DNA from: Bacteroidaceae bacterium
Lineage (GTDB): Bacteria; Bacteroidota; Bacteroidia; Bacteroidales; Bacteroidaceae
DNA length: 5,611 bases
Assembly: GCA_028709135.1 (NCBI GenBank)
Contig: JAQVXN010000145.1
Span: 1-5,611, forward strand
Direction of reading: 5' to 3'
A program made the position numbers and the translations under genes. The notes under the pieces are model-generated. The model was not told the DNA's origin, ran no database searches, and was given only the letters and a program-made list of their open reading frames with translations. Below are positions 1 through 5,611 of the stretch, piece after piece (positions within the stretch are counted from its first letter, which is position 1; every line of letters begins with the position of its first letter).

Positions 1-81
1 TTCAAGACTTTAAACAAAGGTAACAACGCAACTATTAAAGGACTTAGAAAGCAGTTAAGAGGTGCTGACAATGCCGAATAA
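1..81 (+). CDS. 3' end of an unidentified + strand gene (partial)
   Basis: Frame 1 is open from the first base and ends with TAA at 79-81, giving 26 residues. They are basic and polar (K/R-rich, ending LRGADNAE), and I recognise no family. The start and most of the gene lie outside the window, so the frame could also be chance. It reads towards the truncated nucleoside hydrolase, with 41 bp between the two stops. That layout would fit the C-terminus of a transposase or other mobile-element gene whose end disrupted the hydrolase, but this is inference from position only. Confidence 0.4.
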   Translation, partial: FKTLNKGNNATIKGLRKQLRGADNAE

Positions 82-131
82 ATTAACTGTGTACCAAAAG
101 TTAGCCAACGTGCAAAAAGCTCTCAAAATAA
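82..131. other. Putative breakpoint between hydrolase gene and foreign sequence
   Basis: Read on the minus strand, the hydrolase matches its family as far as Trp-Ala-Pro-Leu (codons ending at 129) and then stops after one further Phe codon. Homologues continue at this point with a His-Pro-x-Val-Glu-Ala-Tyr type segment. None of the three minus-strand frames of 1-122 encodes that segment, so the rest of the gene is absent here rather than frameshifted. The 41 bp between the two stop codons carry no recognisable gene. They could include the terminal repeat of an insertion element (minus-strand reading TGAGAGCTTTTTGCACG and onward), but the other end is not visible and no target duplication can be tested. 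Confidence 0.4.
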
Positions 132-887
132 CGGTGCCCAATTAAAATCGTTTTGAATACTTTGCCCCGGATACTTCACAGCCTCACCCAATTCAAAAGG
201 CGAAGTCACAATAGGTACAGGACTTTCTTTAAACAGTTTCGCACAGGCAGGAGCATCCATCGCCACATTATATTCTGTCAGATTACGTCCGTCGAAATTA
301 CCCGCCATCAGTGAGAAATACTGCACCTTCCGGGCTATCAAATTCCGCCCGGTTAGCGGAGAATAAGCATCACCTTTCGTATCCAGCAGACGCGCCAAAT
401 TCGTTGAAAATCCTGTAGAAATAATTACAACGGAATGATCCGATTGACGCGAAAGAATTTTACGATAAAGTTTTTCGGCATCCGGCAATTTCGTTACATC
501 CGGCACCGTAGTCCGGAACATGGGTTTTCCGTCCACTTTCAGGTCAGAAACTATCTGTGCATAATTATTGGAATTATCGCATTTTGCACCATTTCTCACA
601 ATACCAATGGGAATCTGCGGATAGCCGTACCACGTATTCATGATGTCCAGATAACGTGCTGAACCCGTTCCGTTCTTGTTCGTCATGATGGCCAACAATT
701 TAATTTTGCCGGCATCCATATATTTATACATGATGTCCAACGCCAAGGCGTCGTCCACGTCATTGCCCATGTCCGTATCGAAAATAATACGTTGACACTT
801 CGTCGCAGTTTTCTTCTTCTGCCCTGTAGCAGAAACACCTACAACAAATAGCAGCAACAATAAAAGAGATAACAGTTTTTTCATCAT
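123..887 (-). CDS. Exported nucleoside hydrolase, C-terminally truncated
   Basis: This is a member of the inosine/uridine-preferring nucleoside hydrolase family, which splits ribonucleosides into ribose and base. Residues 1-20 are a signal peptide (basic MMKK, a Leu-rich core, then VSA), so the product is exported, probably to the periplasm. Residues 37-46 read DTDMGNDVDD, the family's calcium and ribose-binding motif. MTNKNG (68-73) and TEYNVAMD (204-211) match the central conserved segments, the latter corresponding to the family's E-F-N motif. The protein is 254 residues, while exported Bacteroides relatives run to about 330-340. It ends at NWAPLF, before the C-terminal segment that supplies another Asp metal ligand, so it is probably inactive. 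ATG at 885-887 or the adjacent ATG at 882-884 could start it. It has its own promoter (947-978) and is separate from the upstream operon. Confidence 0.85.
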   Translation of the reverse strand: MMKKLLSLLLLLLFVVGVSATGQKKKTATKCQRIIFDTDMGNDVDDALALDIMYKYMDAGKIKLLAIMTNKNGTGSARYLDIMNTWYGYPQIPIGIVRNGAKCDNSNNYAQIVSDLKVDGKPMFRTTVPDVTKLPDAEKLYRKILSRQSDHSVVIISTGFSTNLARLLDTKGDAYSPLTGRNLIARKVQYFSLMAGNFDGRNLTEYNVAMDAPACAKLFKESPVPIVTSPFELGEAVKYPGQSIQNDFNWAPLF

Positions 888-934
888 TTATGATTTTGTG
901 GTTTCATTCAAAGGCCCTCTCTGTAAGGGATTTT

Positions 935-966
935 GATCTTCTTGTGCAAAGATAGTAAGATCTTCT
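935..966. repeat. 8-bp direct repeat flanking the -7 box
   Basis: GATCTTCT occurs at 935-942 and again at 959-966 on the + strand, 24 bp apart, one copy on each side of the -7 element at 947-954. The first six bases (GATCTT, 935-940) also form an inverted repeat with AAGATC at 957-962. The placement over a promoter could mark an operator, but repeats this short can occur by chance. Confidence 0.3.
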
Positions 967-978
967 GTTGCCGACAAA
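947..978 (-). promoter_or_regulatory. Bacteroides-type promoter for the nucleoside hydrolase
   Basis: On the minus strand the -33 element TTTG (975-978) is followed after exactly 20 bp by TATCTTTG (947-954), a perfect match to the Bacteroides primary-sigma consensus TAnnTTTG with its usual 19-21 bp spacing. Transcription should start near 940, leaving a leader of about 50 nt before the ATG at 887. No Shine-Dalgarno sequence is visible; the leader just before the ATG is A/T-rich, as is common in this group. Confidence 0.8.
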
Positions 979-1015
979 TGATTCCGATACAAAAATCTGT
1001 CAAACTATAAACACA

Positions 1016-1043
1016 GCAGGAAAGCCTTTGCGAGCCATCCTGC
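1016..1043 (-). terminator. Hairpin, possible terminator of the five-gene operon
   Basis: The minus strand forms GCAGGATGGC / GCTTTCCTGC around an 8-nt loop: ten stem positions, with one T-T mismatch and one G-T wobble. It lies about 40 bp past the LRR gene's stop and ahead of the hydrolase promoter, where a terminator would be expected. It is followed by a T-rich but interrupted stretch (TGTGTTTATAGTTTG) rather than a clean T run, so termination is plausible but not certain. Confidence 0.45.
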
Positions 1044-1083
1044 ATAGTTTCCATTTTCTTCGAATAATGACTTTGAAAAAAGA

Positions 1084-2121
1084 TTATTTCACCATCACTT
1101 TCTTGCTACTGCCATCTTTCATCCGCACGATATTCACGCCACGCGTTGACTTTGCCAATTTACGGCCGGACAAATCATAGCGTTCCACTTCTTCATTCTT
1201 ATCTGCTGTTACGCGTGGCTCGATACCTGTCAGATCCGTTTCCACAATTTTCAATTGGTTCCATTCGTCAGCATCACGATAGCTTTCACCACATCCCGTC
1301 TGAACATAAACGATACATCCGTTTTCTACACCTCCAAAGGCATTCTTACCACAAGTTGGAGGCTCTTTTGCCATAGAAACCACCGTAGCCAAACGGCTAC
1401 AATTCGCAAAGGCATTTTCACTTACACCTTCCAAACCGGCGGGCAAATAAATATATTTCAAACTCGTATTACCTTTAAATGCACCAGCCCCTATTTGCTG
1501 AACAGCACCCAAAGTCATTTTCTCCAAAGATACGCAATTGATGAATGTGCTGTCAGGCACAATTCTTACTCCCGGCATACTCACTTCCTTCAACTTTGGT
1601 AGTTGATAAAATAGATTAATCGTTATAGTGGTTACACTTTTCGGAAGATCTACTGTTTCCAACGCCGGACAATTACCAAACAGAGCTTCTCCAACAGATT
1701 TTACAGGTGGAAATTCCACATGCGTCAATTTCTTACAAGAAACAAAGAGAAAACCTTCAATTGCTTGTACGCTTTTAGGCAAGATGATGGAAACTAGATT
1801 ATCGCAGCCACAGAAAAAATCAATACCAAGCACATTGTTCTCTGTCTGCATTCCGAACATATAATCATCTCCTCCACTGACAATATTTGCATCCCCTATA
1901 TCCAAATTTGCCAAATGGCCAGAACTACTGCACATTTTCCGTATCAGTTTGAAATCCGTCCCATTCAGGTTTCCCGTTAGTTTCAAATCAGTCAGGTTCG
2001 TCACTTCATCTGCAGTCAATAAAGTACCCAGCGTACCGGCCTTTACATCCACCTCTTTCACTGTTGCATAACTCATTACGCAACCCAAAAAACAAAACAT
2101 TAACAAAGTAAACTTTTTCAT
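1084..2121 (-). CDS. BspA-type leucine-rich repeat surface protein
   Basis: A 345-residue exported protein. Residues 1-19 form a signal peptide (MKK, hydrophobic core, ending SYA). Residues 20-98 match the N-terminal region usual in Bacteroides BspA-like proteins, with LKLTGNLNGTDFKLIR and LDIGDANIVSGG as key stretches. From about 102 to 262 come some seven repeats of 21-23 residues with the pattern F-x-x-C/N-x-x-L-x-x-I/V-x-L/M-P, the LRR_5 type found in adhesins and other binding proteins. Residues 271-294 (VYVQTG...YRDADEW...IVE) form the cap that often closes these repeats. The end (314-345, YDLSGRKLAK through the terminal KKVMVK) resembles the sorting-like tail of Bacteroidales exported proteins. 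It starts 26 nt after the preceding gene's stop and is probably the last gene of the operon. Its ligand is unknown. Confidence 0.85.
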   Translation of the reverse strand: MKKFTLLMFCFLGCVMSYATVKEVDVKAGTLGTLLTADEVTNLTDLKLTGNLNGTDFKLIRKMCSSSGHLANLDIGDANIVSGGDDYMFGMQTENNVLGIDFFCGCDNLVSIILPKSVQAIEGFLFVSCKKLTHVEFPPVKSVGEALFGNCPALETVDLPKSVTTITINLFYQLPKLKEVSMPGVRIVPDSTFINCVSLEKMTLGAVQQIGAGAFKGNTSLKYIYLPAGLEGVSENAFANCSRLATVVSMAKEPPTCGKNAFGGVENGCIVYVQTGCGESYRDADEWNQLKIVETDLTGIEPRVTADKNEEVERYDLSGRKLAKSTRGVNIVRMKDGSSKKVMVK

Positions 2122-2147
2122 TGTCTGATCTATTTAAATGATTCAAC

Positions 2148-3089
2148 TTATTTCTTTGAGATCCTTTGTGTATCCACAATCGAACCGTCCACAATCAAAG
2201 AGCAGAAATAAAATCCAGGCGCCCATGAACTGCCATCAATAGCCTCTTTATTCTTTCCCCGGTCCGGAATGCTTATTTCAGTCATATTGCGGCCACTTAA
2301 ATCAGTAATTCTCAAAACAGCGGCTTTCGCTGTCTGCGCGACCTCATAACTAACACTAAAGTCCTCCTTGAACGGATTTGGATAAACAGAACTCAAACAG
2401 CTGACTTGCGTTTCTACATTTTCAACTTGGGTCGTTTTTCTAAAAGAACGTGATTTTACATTCGATGCCAATTGGGCTTTTAATGTTGTTATTTCATTCG
2501 TTTGTGCTTCCGTTTGTTTCTGAAGACATTGCACGGCATTTACCAGTAAAGGGATTACCCCGCTCATGTCCATCACGGTTTGTCCCGTCCATTCCTTCTC
2601 TAATAATTGTGGCAAAGCCTTCTGAACACTTTCCGTCGTAAAACCTATACTTCCAGAATTCTTTGCAGTTGGTCCTGATGCTGTATCTTCTTTTTTAAAA
2701 GATACGGGTTGAATGGAAACGACTTTCTCCAGTCCGTTAACAACTTCATTCGCAGACATCAAATGGTTATTCATTGTATAACTGCGTATAATAGCAAGCG
2801 CCTCTAAACAATTATAATAATCCGTTGGGGCATCATAAAATAAAATTTTGTTTCCTGCACCCCATATTTTTACATGTTTACCATTCACCCAAGTTCCTAA
2901 CCACCGATTGGCATTATATTGCCAAAATAAGCCCTTATAATGGTTTATATTAAATGAAAAAACATTATCATAAGCTCTATCTTCATAAACGCCCAAATGA
3001 ACAAGGTTCACTGAATCAATAGTTAACTGTGCTCTCATCGTTCCGCAGAACAACAACACCAACATTAATATTCCTATTAGTTTTTTCAT
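2148..3089 (-). CDS. Exported tail-fibre (S74-like) domain protein with C-terminal sorting-like domain
   Basis: 313 residues. Signal peptide 1-20 (ends TMRA, then Gln). Residues 47-87 form a beta-rich segment (KGLFWQYN, then HVKIWGAGNKILFYD) shared with the two upstream paralogues. About 116-188 is a diverged S74-like intramolecular chaperone domain: GLEKVVSIQPVSF (119-131), IGFTTESVQKALPQLL (148-163) and GVIPLLVNAVQCL (177-189) match its helices, but the Ser-Lys pair linked to self-cleavage in phage S74 proteins is replaced by Thr105 and Leu110 in my alignment. A short coiled coil follows (186-208). Residues 234-313 are a type A sorting-like domain, opening with VYPNPF and ending APGFYFCSLIVDG. 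It starts 5 nt after the previous stop, so it is co-transcribed. In phages S74 domains trimerise fibres; here a trimeric surface structure is an inference, and the biological role is unknown. Confidence 0.75.
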   Translation of the reverse strand: MKKLIGILMLVLLFCGTMRAQLTIDSVNLVHLGVYEDRAYDNVFSFNINHYKGLFWQYNANRWLGTWVNGKHVKIWGAGNKILFYDAPTDYYNCLEALAIIRSYTMNNHLMSANEVVNGLEKVVSIQPVSFKKEDTASGPTAKNSGSIGFTTESVQKALPQLLEKEWTGQTVMDMSGVIPLLVNAVQCLQKQTEAQTNEITTLKAQLASNVKSRSFRKTTQVENVETQVSCLSSVYPNPFKEDFSVSYEVAQTAKAAVLRITDLSGRNMTEISIPDRGKNKEAIDGSSWAPGFYFCSLIVDGSIVDTQRISKK

Positions 3090-3094
3090 GATAG

Positions 3095-4048
3095 CTATTT
3101 AAAATTTATTTTATCACTACTTATCAAATTCCCGTCAACAATAATAGCATAAAAACCATTTCCAGACGGCAATTCGTCAGCTTTTATGATGGTATTTGTA
3201 GTCCCCAGAATGTTTATCATTCTGATTTGTTTTCCTTTTTCATCACATAGTTGCAAGTATGCTTCTCCTGTATTAGTCGGTAATTCATAACTAACGACTT
3301 TCGCACTTTCTGTTTTTCCCGAAACCAGTTGGCTCGCTACCAGAGATTGATTTTTCTCTTTTATTAGATTCTGCAATGAGTCAACTTCTTCTTGCTGTGT
3401 TTCTATCGTCGTCTTCAATTCTTGCACCGCTTTTGTTAGAAAGGGTATAACGGAAAGATAGTTTATTCCTTTTTGTCCTCCCTCTAAATCTACCACGGCC
3501 TCTGGAATGACTTTCGACAAACTTTCTGCATCAAAACTAAAAGCATTTGTCTGCTCGGTGTTCTCACCATCCTTTTTCGTTGCCAGTTGAACTGCACTGT
3601 TATTATTTGCTGTACAAAGTATAGGTTTTATTTCTGCTATTTCTTTCAATCCGGAAGGTATTTGTTTGATTCCCTGTTTTCTCTTTGCATCAGAACTTAT
3701 GATATAACCACCCACTGTAACATCACAATAAGTCGGATTTATAGAATCCAAATTACAAAAATAAATACTATCGTTTGTACCACACAGACGCACATGCGTT
3801 GCAGCCAAATCCACTGCAAAAAATTTATTATTGTATTTCCAATAAACACCATTAATCTGTCTCATATTAATGCCTAAATTTCTCACTGTTCGAGGAGGAT
3901 CCCCGACATAGATACTTTTCATATAGTTACTGCCTGTCAAACTATCACTATCATTAACCAACCAGATATTAGCCTGTGATGGGATACCTAAAAGAAGCAA
4001 TACTCCTATCAAAATATATTTGTAAAATTTCTTTTCCATAATTTTCAT
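3095..4048 (-). CDS. Exported tail-fibre (S74-like) domain protein, Ser-Lys pair retained
   Basis: 317 residues. The ATG at 4046-4048 overlaps the previous gene's TGA (ATGA), which favours translational coupling. A second ATG three codons on (4037-4039) would give MEKKFYK and an equally good signal peptide, cleaved near SQA-N (residue 26). Residues 67-98 (NGVYWKYN, HVRLCGTNDSIYFCN) align with its paralogues. The S74-like domain spans about 117-212. SDAKRKQGI (119-127) fits the family's SDxRLKxNI opening, keeping Ser119 and Lys124, but the usual GFIAQ stretch has become AFSFDAESLSKVIPEAV (169-185). IPFLTKAVQEL closes the domain. A coiled coil of about four heptads follows (206-234), the longest of the three. 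The C-terminal domain (about 245-317) has GNGFYAIIVDG but no YPNPF. The substrate or partner is unknown. Confidence 0.72.
   Translation of the reverse strand: MKIMEKKFYKYILIGVLLLLGIPSQANIWLVNDSDSLTGSNYMKSIYVGDPPRTVRNLGINMRQINGVYWKYNNKFFAVDLAATHVRLCGTNDSIYFCNLDSINPTYCDVTVGGYIISSDAKRKQGIKQIPSGLKEIAEIKPILCTANNNSAVQLATKKDGENTEQTNAFSFDAESLSKVIPEAVVDLEGGQKGINYLSVIPFLTKAVQELKTTIETQQEEVDSLQNLIKEKNQSLVASQLVSGKTESAKVVSYELPTNTGEAYLQLCDEKGKQIRMINILGTTNTIIKADELPSGNGFYAIIVDGNLISSDKINFK
4045..4048 (-). other. ATGA stop/start overlap between two S74-like paralogues
   Basis: The TGA of the gene at 4045-4968 (4045-4047) overlaps the ATG of the gene at 3095-4048 (4046-4048). Such overlaps usually mean that ribosomes re-initiate, keeping two products in a fixed ratio. 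The alternative ATG nine bases downstream would break the overlap, so coupling is probable but not proven. Confidence 0.55.
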
Positions 4049-4968
4049 TGTTTAGTAATTGCTATATTTTCCGTTTCCTCGATATTACCATCTACCATAA
4101 TGGCATATCGGTATATACCTGCATCCAAATTCGCAGTCTTTAATTCAAAACTGCCACTACCTCGCGCTGTGATTTCGTCCGTTAAAACTATTTCATGGTC
4201 CATTGTTGTCAATATTAAAAATGCGTTCTTAGCTTCTTCGGGAATATTATATCCTATCTCCGTATTGTTTCCTTCTTTTAAAGCTTTTCCTGTTTTAAGC
4301 ATTGTTCGCGTACTTGAACTCATTACACTCAATTGTCCTTTTTGTTCCATCAATTTTCCCTCAAGAATCTGAACAGCTCCCGCTAATAATGGTATTACGC
4401 CTTCATAATTTACAGCCTTTCCAAGTTCTTTATCTGTAGTAACCAGAGCGGGAATGACCTTTTCTACCTGCTGGGCTATGAAGCCATAATTTTTTACTTT
4501 TTGAAAACGGTTTTCTGCTTTGATTGAAGATGCCGTATCTCCTGCATTTTTCCAATAGTAGGAAACAGGTTCCATCGCTGCAATAGTTTCTAAAGAGTTG
4601 GATAATTTCTTTGACAATCCTGATATCACTACCCCACTTGAAGAGAGTAGTCTTTTTACGATAATTGCATTATGTACCTCTTCATTTGTATTGTAAAATA
4701 CTACTTTCCCCAAATATCCAGAAAAGCAGGGATTCACATGGTTTACATCCACTTGGAAATAAGCGCGCATATTTTCTGTATCTGTTACATTATGCTGCAT
4801 AAACAATCCGGGATATCCTTTTATAAACAATCCGGTCGTCCTTAATGAGGCACTGTCTGTCGGCAATAAATTACCAATAAACGTATCTCCATACTTATCT
4901 ATGCCAAATTGTGCTTTGCCCCCTATAACGAAAAGCATCAGCACAAGCGTTATGATTATCTTTTTCAT
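4045..4968 (-). CDS. Exported tail-fibre (S74-like) domain protein, best-conserved S74 core
   Basis: 307 residues with a signal peptide at 1-19 (ends GGKA, then Gln). Residues 46-93 carry the paralogue segment (GLFIKGYPGLFMQHN, then GKVVFYN). The S74-like domain is the clearest of the three: LETIAAMEPVSYYWKN (126-141), YGFIAQQVEKVIPALV (161-176) and VNYEGVIPLLAGAVQILE (186-203) match the standard tail-fibre chaperone. However, by alignment with its neighbour the cleavage Lys is Ser116, so self-processing is unlikely. Only a short helical tail (about 196-212) follows, not a long coiled coil. The C-terminal domain (about 232-307) ends DAGIYRYAIMVDG and lacks the YPNPF opening. It starts 12 nt after the upstream stop and shares ATGA with the downstream gene. 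It probably makes a trimeric exported protein; its function is not known. Confidence 0.78.
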   Translation of the reverse strand: MKKIIITLVLMLFVIGGKAQFGIDKYGDTFIGNLLPTDSASLRTTGLFIKGYPGLFMQHNVTDTENMRAYFQVDVNHVNPCFSGYLGKVVFYNTNEEVHNAIIVKRLLSSSGVVISGLSKKLSNSLETIAAMEPVSYYWKNAGDTASSIKAENRFQKVKNYGFIAQQVEKVIPALVTTDKELGKAVNYEGVIPLLAGAVQILEGKLMEQKGQLSVMSSSTRTMLKTGKALKEGNNTEIGYNIPEEAKNAFLILTTMDHEIVLTDEITARGSGSFELKTANLDAGIYRYAIMVDGNIEETENIAITKQ

Positions 4969-4980
4969 TGTTCTAAAGTT

Positions 4981-5611
4981 TTACGGTTTTATTATTATTT
5001 TCGTCGTACCTACACGCGCCCCATCTGCCACGAGCGTACACAAATAGAGACCAAAAGGCCAATTTCTGCTTCCCAAATTCAAAGTAAACTTACCACGTTC
5101 CGACACCTTTATCTTTTCCATTCGCATACCCAAATCATTCCTAATTTCAACGTATGCATCCCTTATGTTCTCGTTCACATTCCCGCCAATTTCATTCTTT
5201 CCTTCCGCTCTGATACAGGAAGCCTCTTCACCCTTCAGGTCCTTGATTCCTACGAATTCTTCCGGATAAAACTTTTCTCCATCTTCAGGATTTATCACAG
5301 GTCTTAGCATTCCGTTTATATCAGAAAAAGACAAAACACTTCTTCCTTTGAGTCGTTCTGTTGGTTTTAATGTTATTTTTATGACCATTTTTCTCATCAT
5401 CCATAGATTCTTACTGATCGAATCATATACACAGGGACGATAAATGAACTGTTCAAAACGAAATGGAACAAACCAATCATAATCTCCTCTATCCTCTAAC
5501 ACTTTGGTTAAATATTCTGAATATTCTAAAGAATACGTCAGAGCATTTATTCCTATCACACCAATATCTGTTCCAACTCTTGCCGGAACAAAATCTGTTG
5601 CAAAGAGGTGA
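4981..5611 (-). CDS. C-terminal part of an unrecognised exported protein with sorting-like tail (partial)
   Basis: The frame is open from the right edge to TAA at 4981-4983, giving 209 visible codons. A GTG at 5557-5559 is inside the frame, but coding continues upstream of it (HLFATDFVPARVGTDIG...), so it is unlikely to be the true start and the 5' end lies outside. I do not recognise the first roughly 130 visible residues: they are mixed, with many aromatic and charged residues (DYDWFVPFRFEQFIYRP), and carry no S74 signature. The last 60 or so (AYVEIRNDLG... to NWPFGLYLCTLVADG...TKIIIKP) form the same sorting-like beta domain as the downstream genes. It is the first visible gene of the operon, 12 nt before the next, and may belong to a larger secreted protein. 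The visible part does not show its function. Confidence 0.6.
   Translation of the reverse strand, partial: HLFATDFVPARVGTDIGVIGINALTYSLEYSEYLTKVLEDRGDYDWFVPFRFEQFIYRPCVYDSISKNLWMMRKMVIKITLKPTERLKGRSVLSFSDINGMLRPVINPEDGEKFYPEEFVGIKDLKGEEASCIRAEGKNEIGGNVNENIRDAYVEIRNDLGMRMEKIKVSERGKFTLNLGSRNWPFGLYLCTLVADGARVGTTKIIIKP

Noticed and set aside
435..662. Open frame of 75 codons on the + strand
   Set aside because: It lies wholly inside the nucleoside hydrolase on the other strand, has no family resemblance, no signal peptide and no promoter; it is an antisense shadow.
915..930. CCCT/AGGG hairpin in the hydrolase leader
   Set aside because: Only four base pairs around a loop of about seven bases; too weak to call an attenuator or riboswitch.
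968..1180. Open frame of 70 codons on the + strand across the intergenic region
   Set aside because: It overlaps the hydrolase promoter, the hairpin and the 3' end of the LRR gene, and its translation looks like no protein family.
2080..2082. Cys14 of the LRR protein as a lipoprotein attachment site
   Set aside because: The preceding residues are Phe-Leu-Gly, a poor lipobox, and no acidic surface-export signal follows; cleavage after SYA fits an ordinary signal peptide better.
2006..2194. Open frame of 62 codons on the minus strand between the LRR and S74-like genes
   Set aside because: It overlaps both genes in another frame, and its product lacks recognisable sequence features.
5557..5559. 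GTG as the start of the right-edge gene
   Set aside because: The frame stays open and protein-like upstream to the window edge, no signal peptide follows the GTG, and the neighbours are all exported.

Overview
The window looks like a chromosomal stretch from a gut Bacteroidales species, most likely Bacteroides or a close relative. The clues are moderately AT-rich DNA, genes without clear Shine-Dalgarno sites, a textbook Bacteroides-type promoter (TTTG, 20 bp, TAnnTTTG), and protein types typical of that group: BspA-like leucine-rich repeats, tail-fibre (S74-like) chaperone domains, and C-terminal sorting-like domains.

Almost everything is on the minus strand. Read in the direction of transcription, from high to low coordinates, a tight five-gene run enters from the right edge. 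It holds the C-terminal part of a large unrecognised secreted protein (4981-5611), three paralogous exported proteins with S74-like intramolecular-chaperone domains (4045-4968, 3095-4048, 2148-3089), and a BspA-type LRR protein (1084-2121). Gaps are 12, -4 (ATGA overlap), 5 and 26 nt, so this is almost certainly one operon whose promoter lies outside the window. All five products end in a small beta-rich domain with a G-x-Y/N-...-DG signature. The four complete ones start with a signal peptide, so the operon seems to make a set of co-exported surface or periplasmic proteins.

A 196-bp gap (888-1083) follows. It holds an imperfect hairpin that may end the operon, then a consensus Bacteroides promoter with an 8-bp direct repeat around its -7 box. 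That promoter drives an exported nucleoside hydrolase (123-887). The hydrolase keeps its N-terminal calcium/ribose-binding motif but stops about 80 residues early, within the sequence where homologues continue into their C-terminal metal-binding segment.

At the left edge a short + strand reading frame (1-81) faces the hydrolase. The hydrolase truncation, the convergent tail and the non-homologous sequence between them suggest an insertion element or rearrangement breakpoint near 123-131. The element itself cannot be identified from what is visible.
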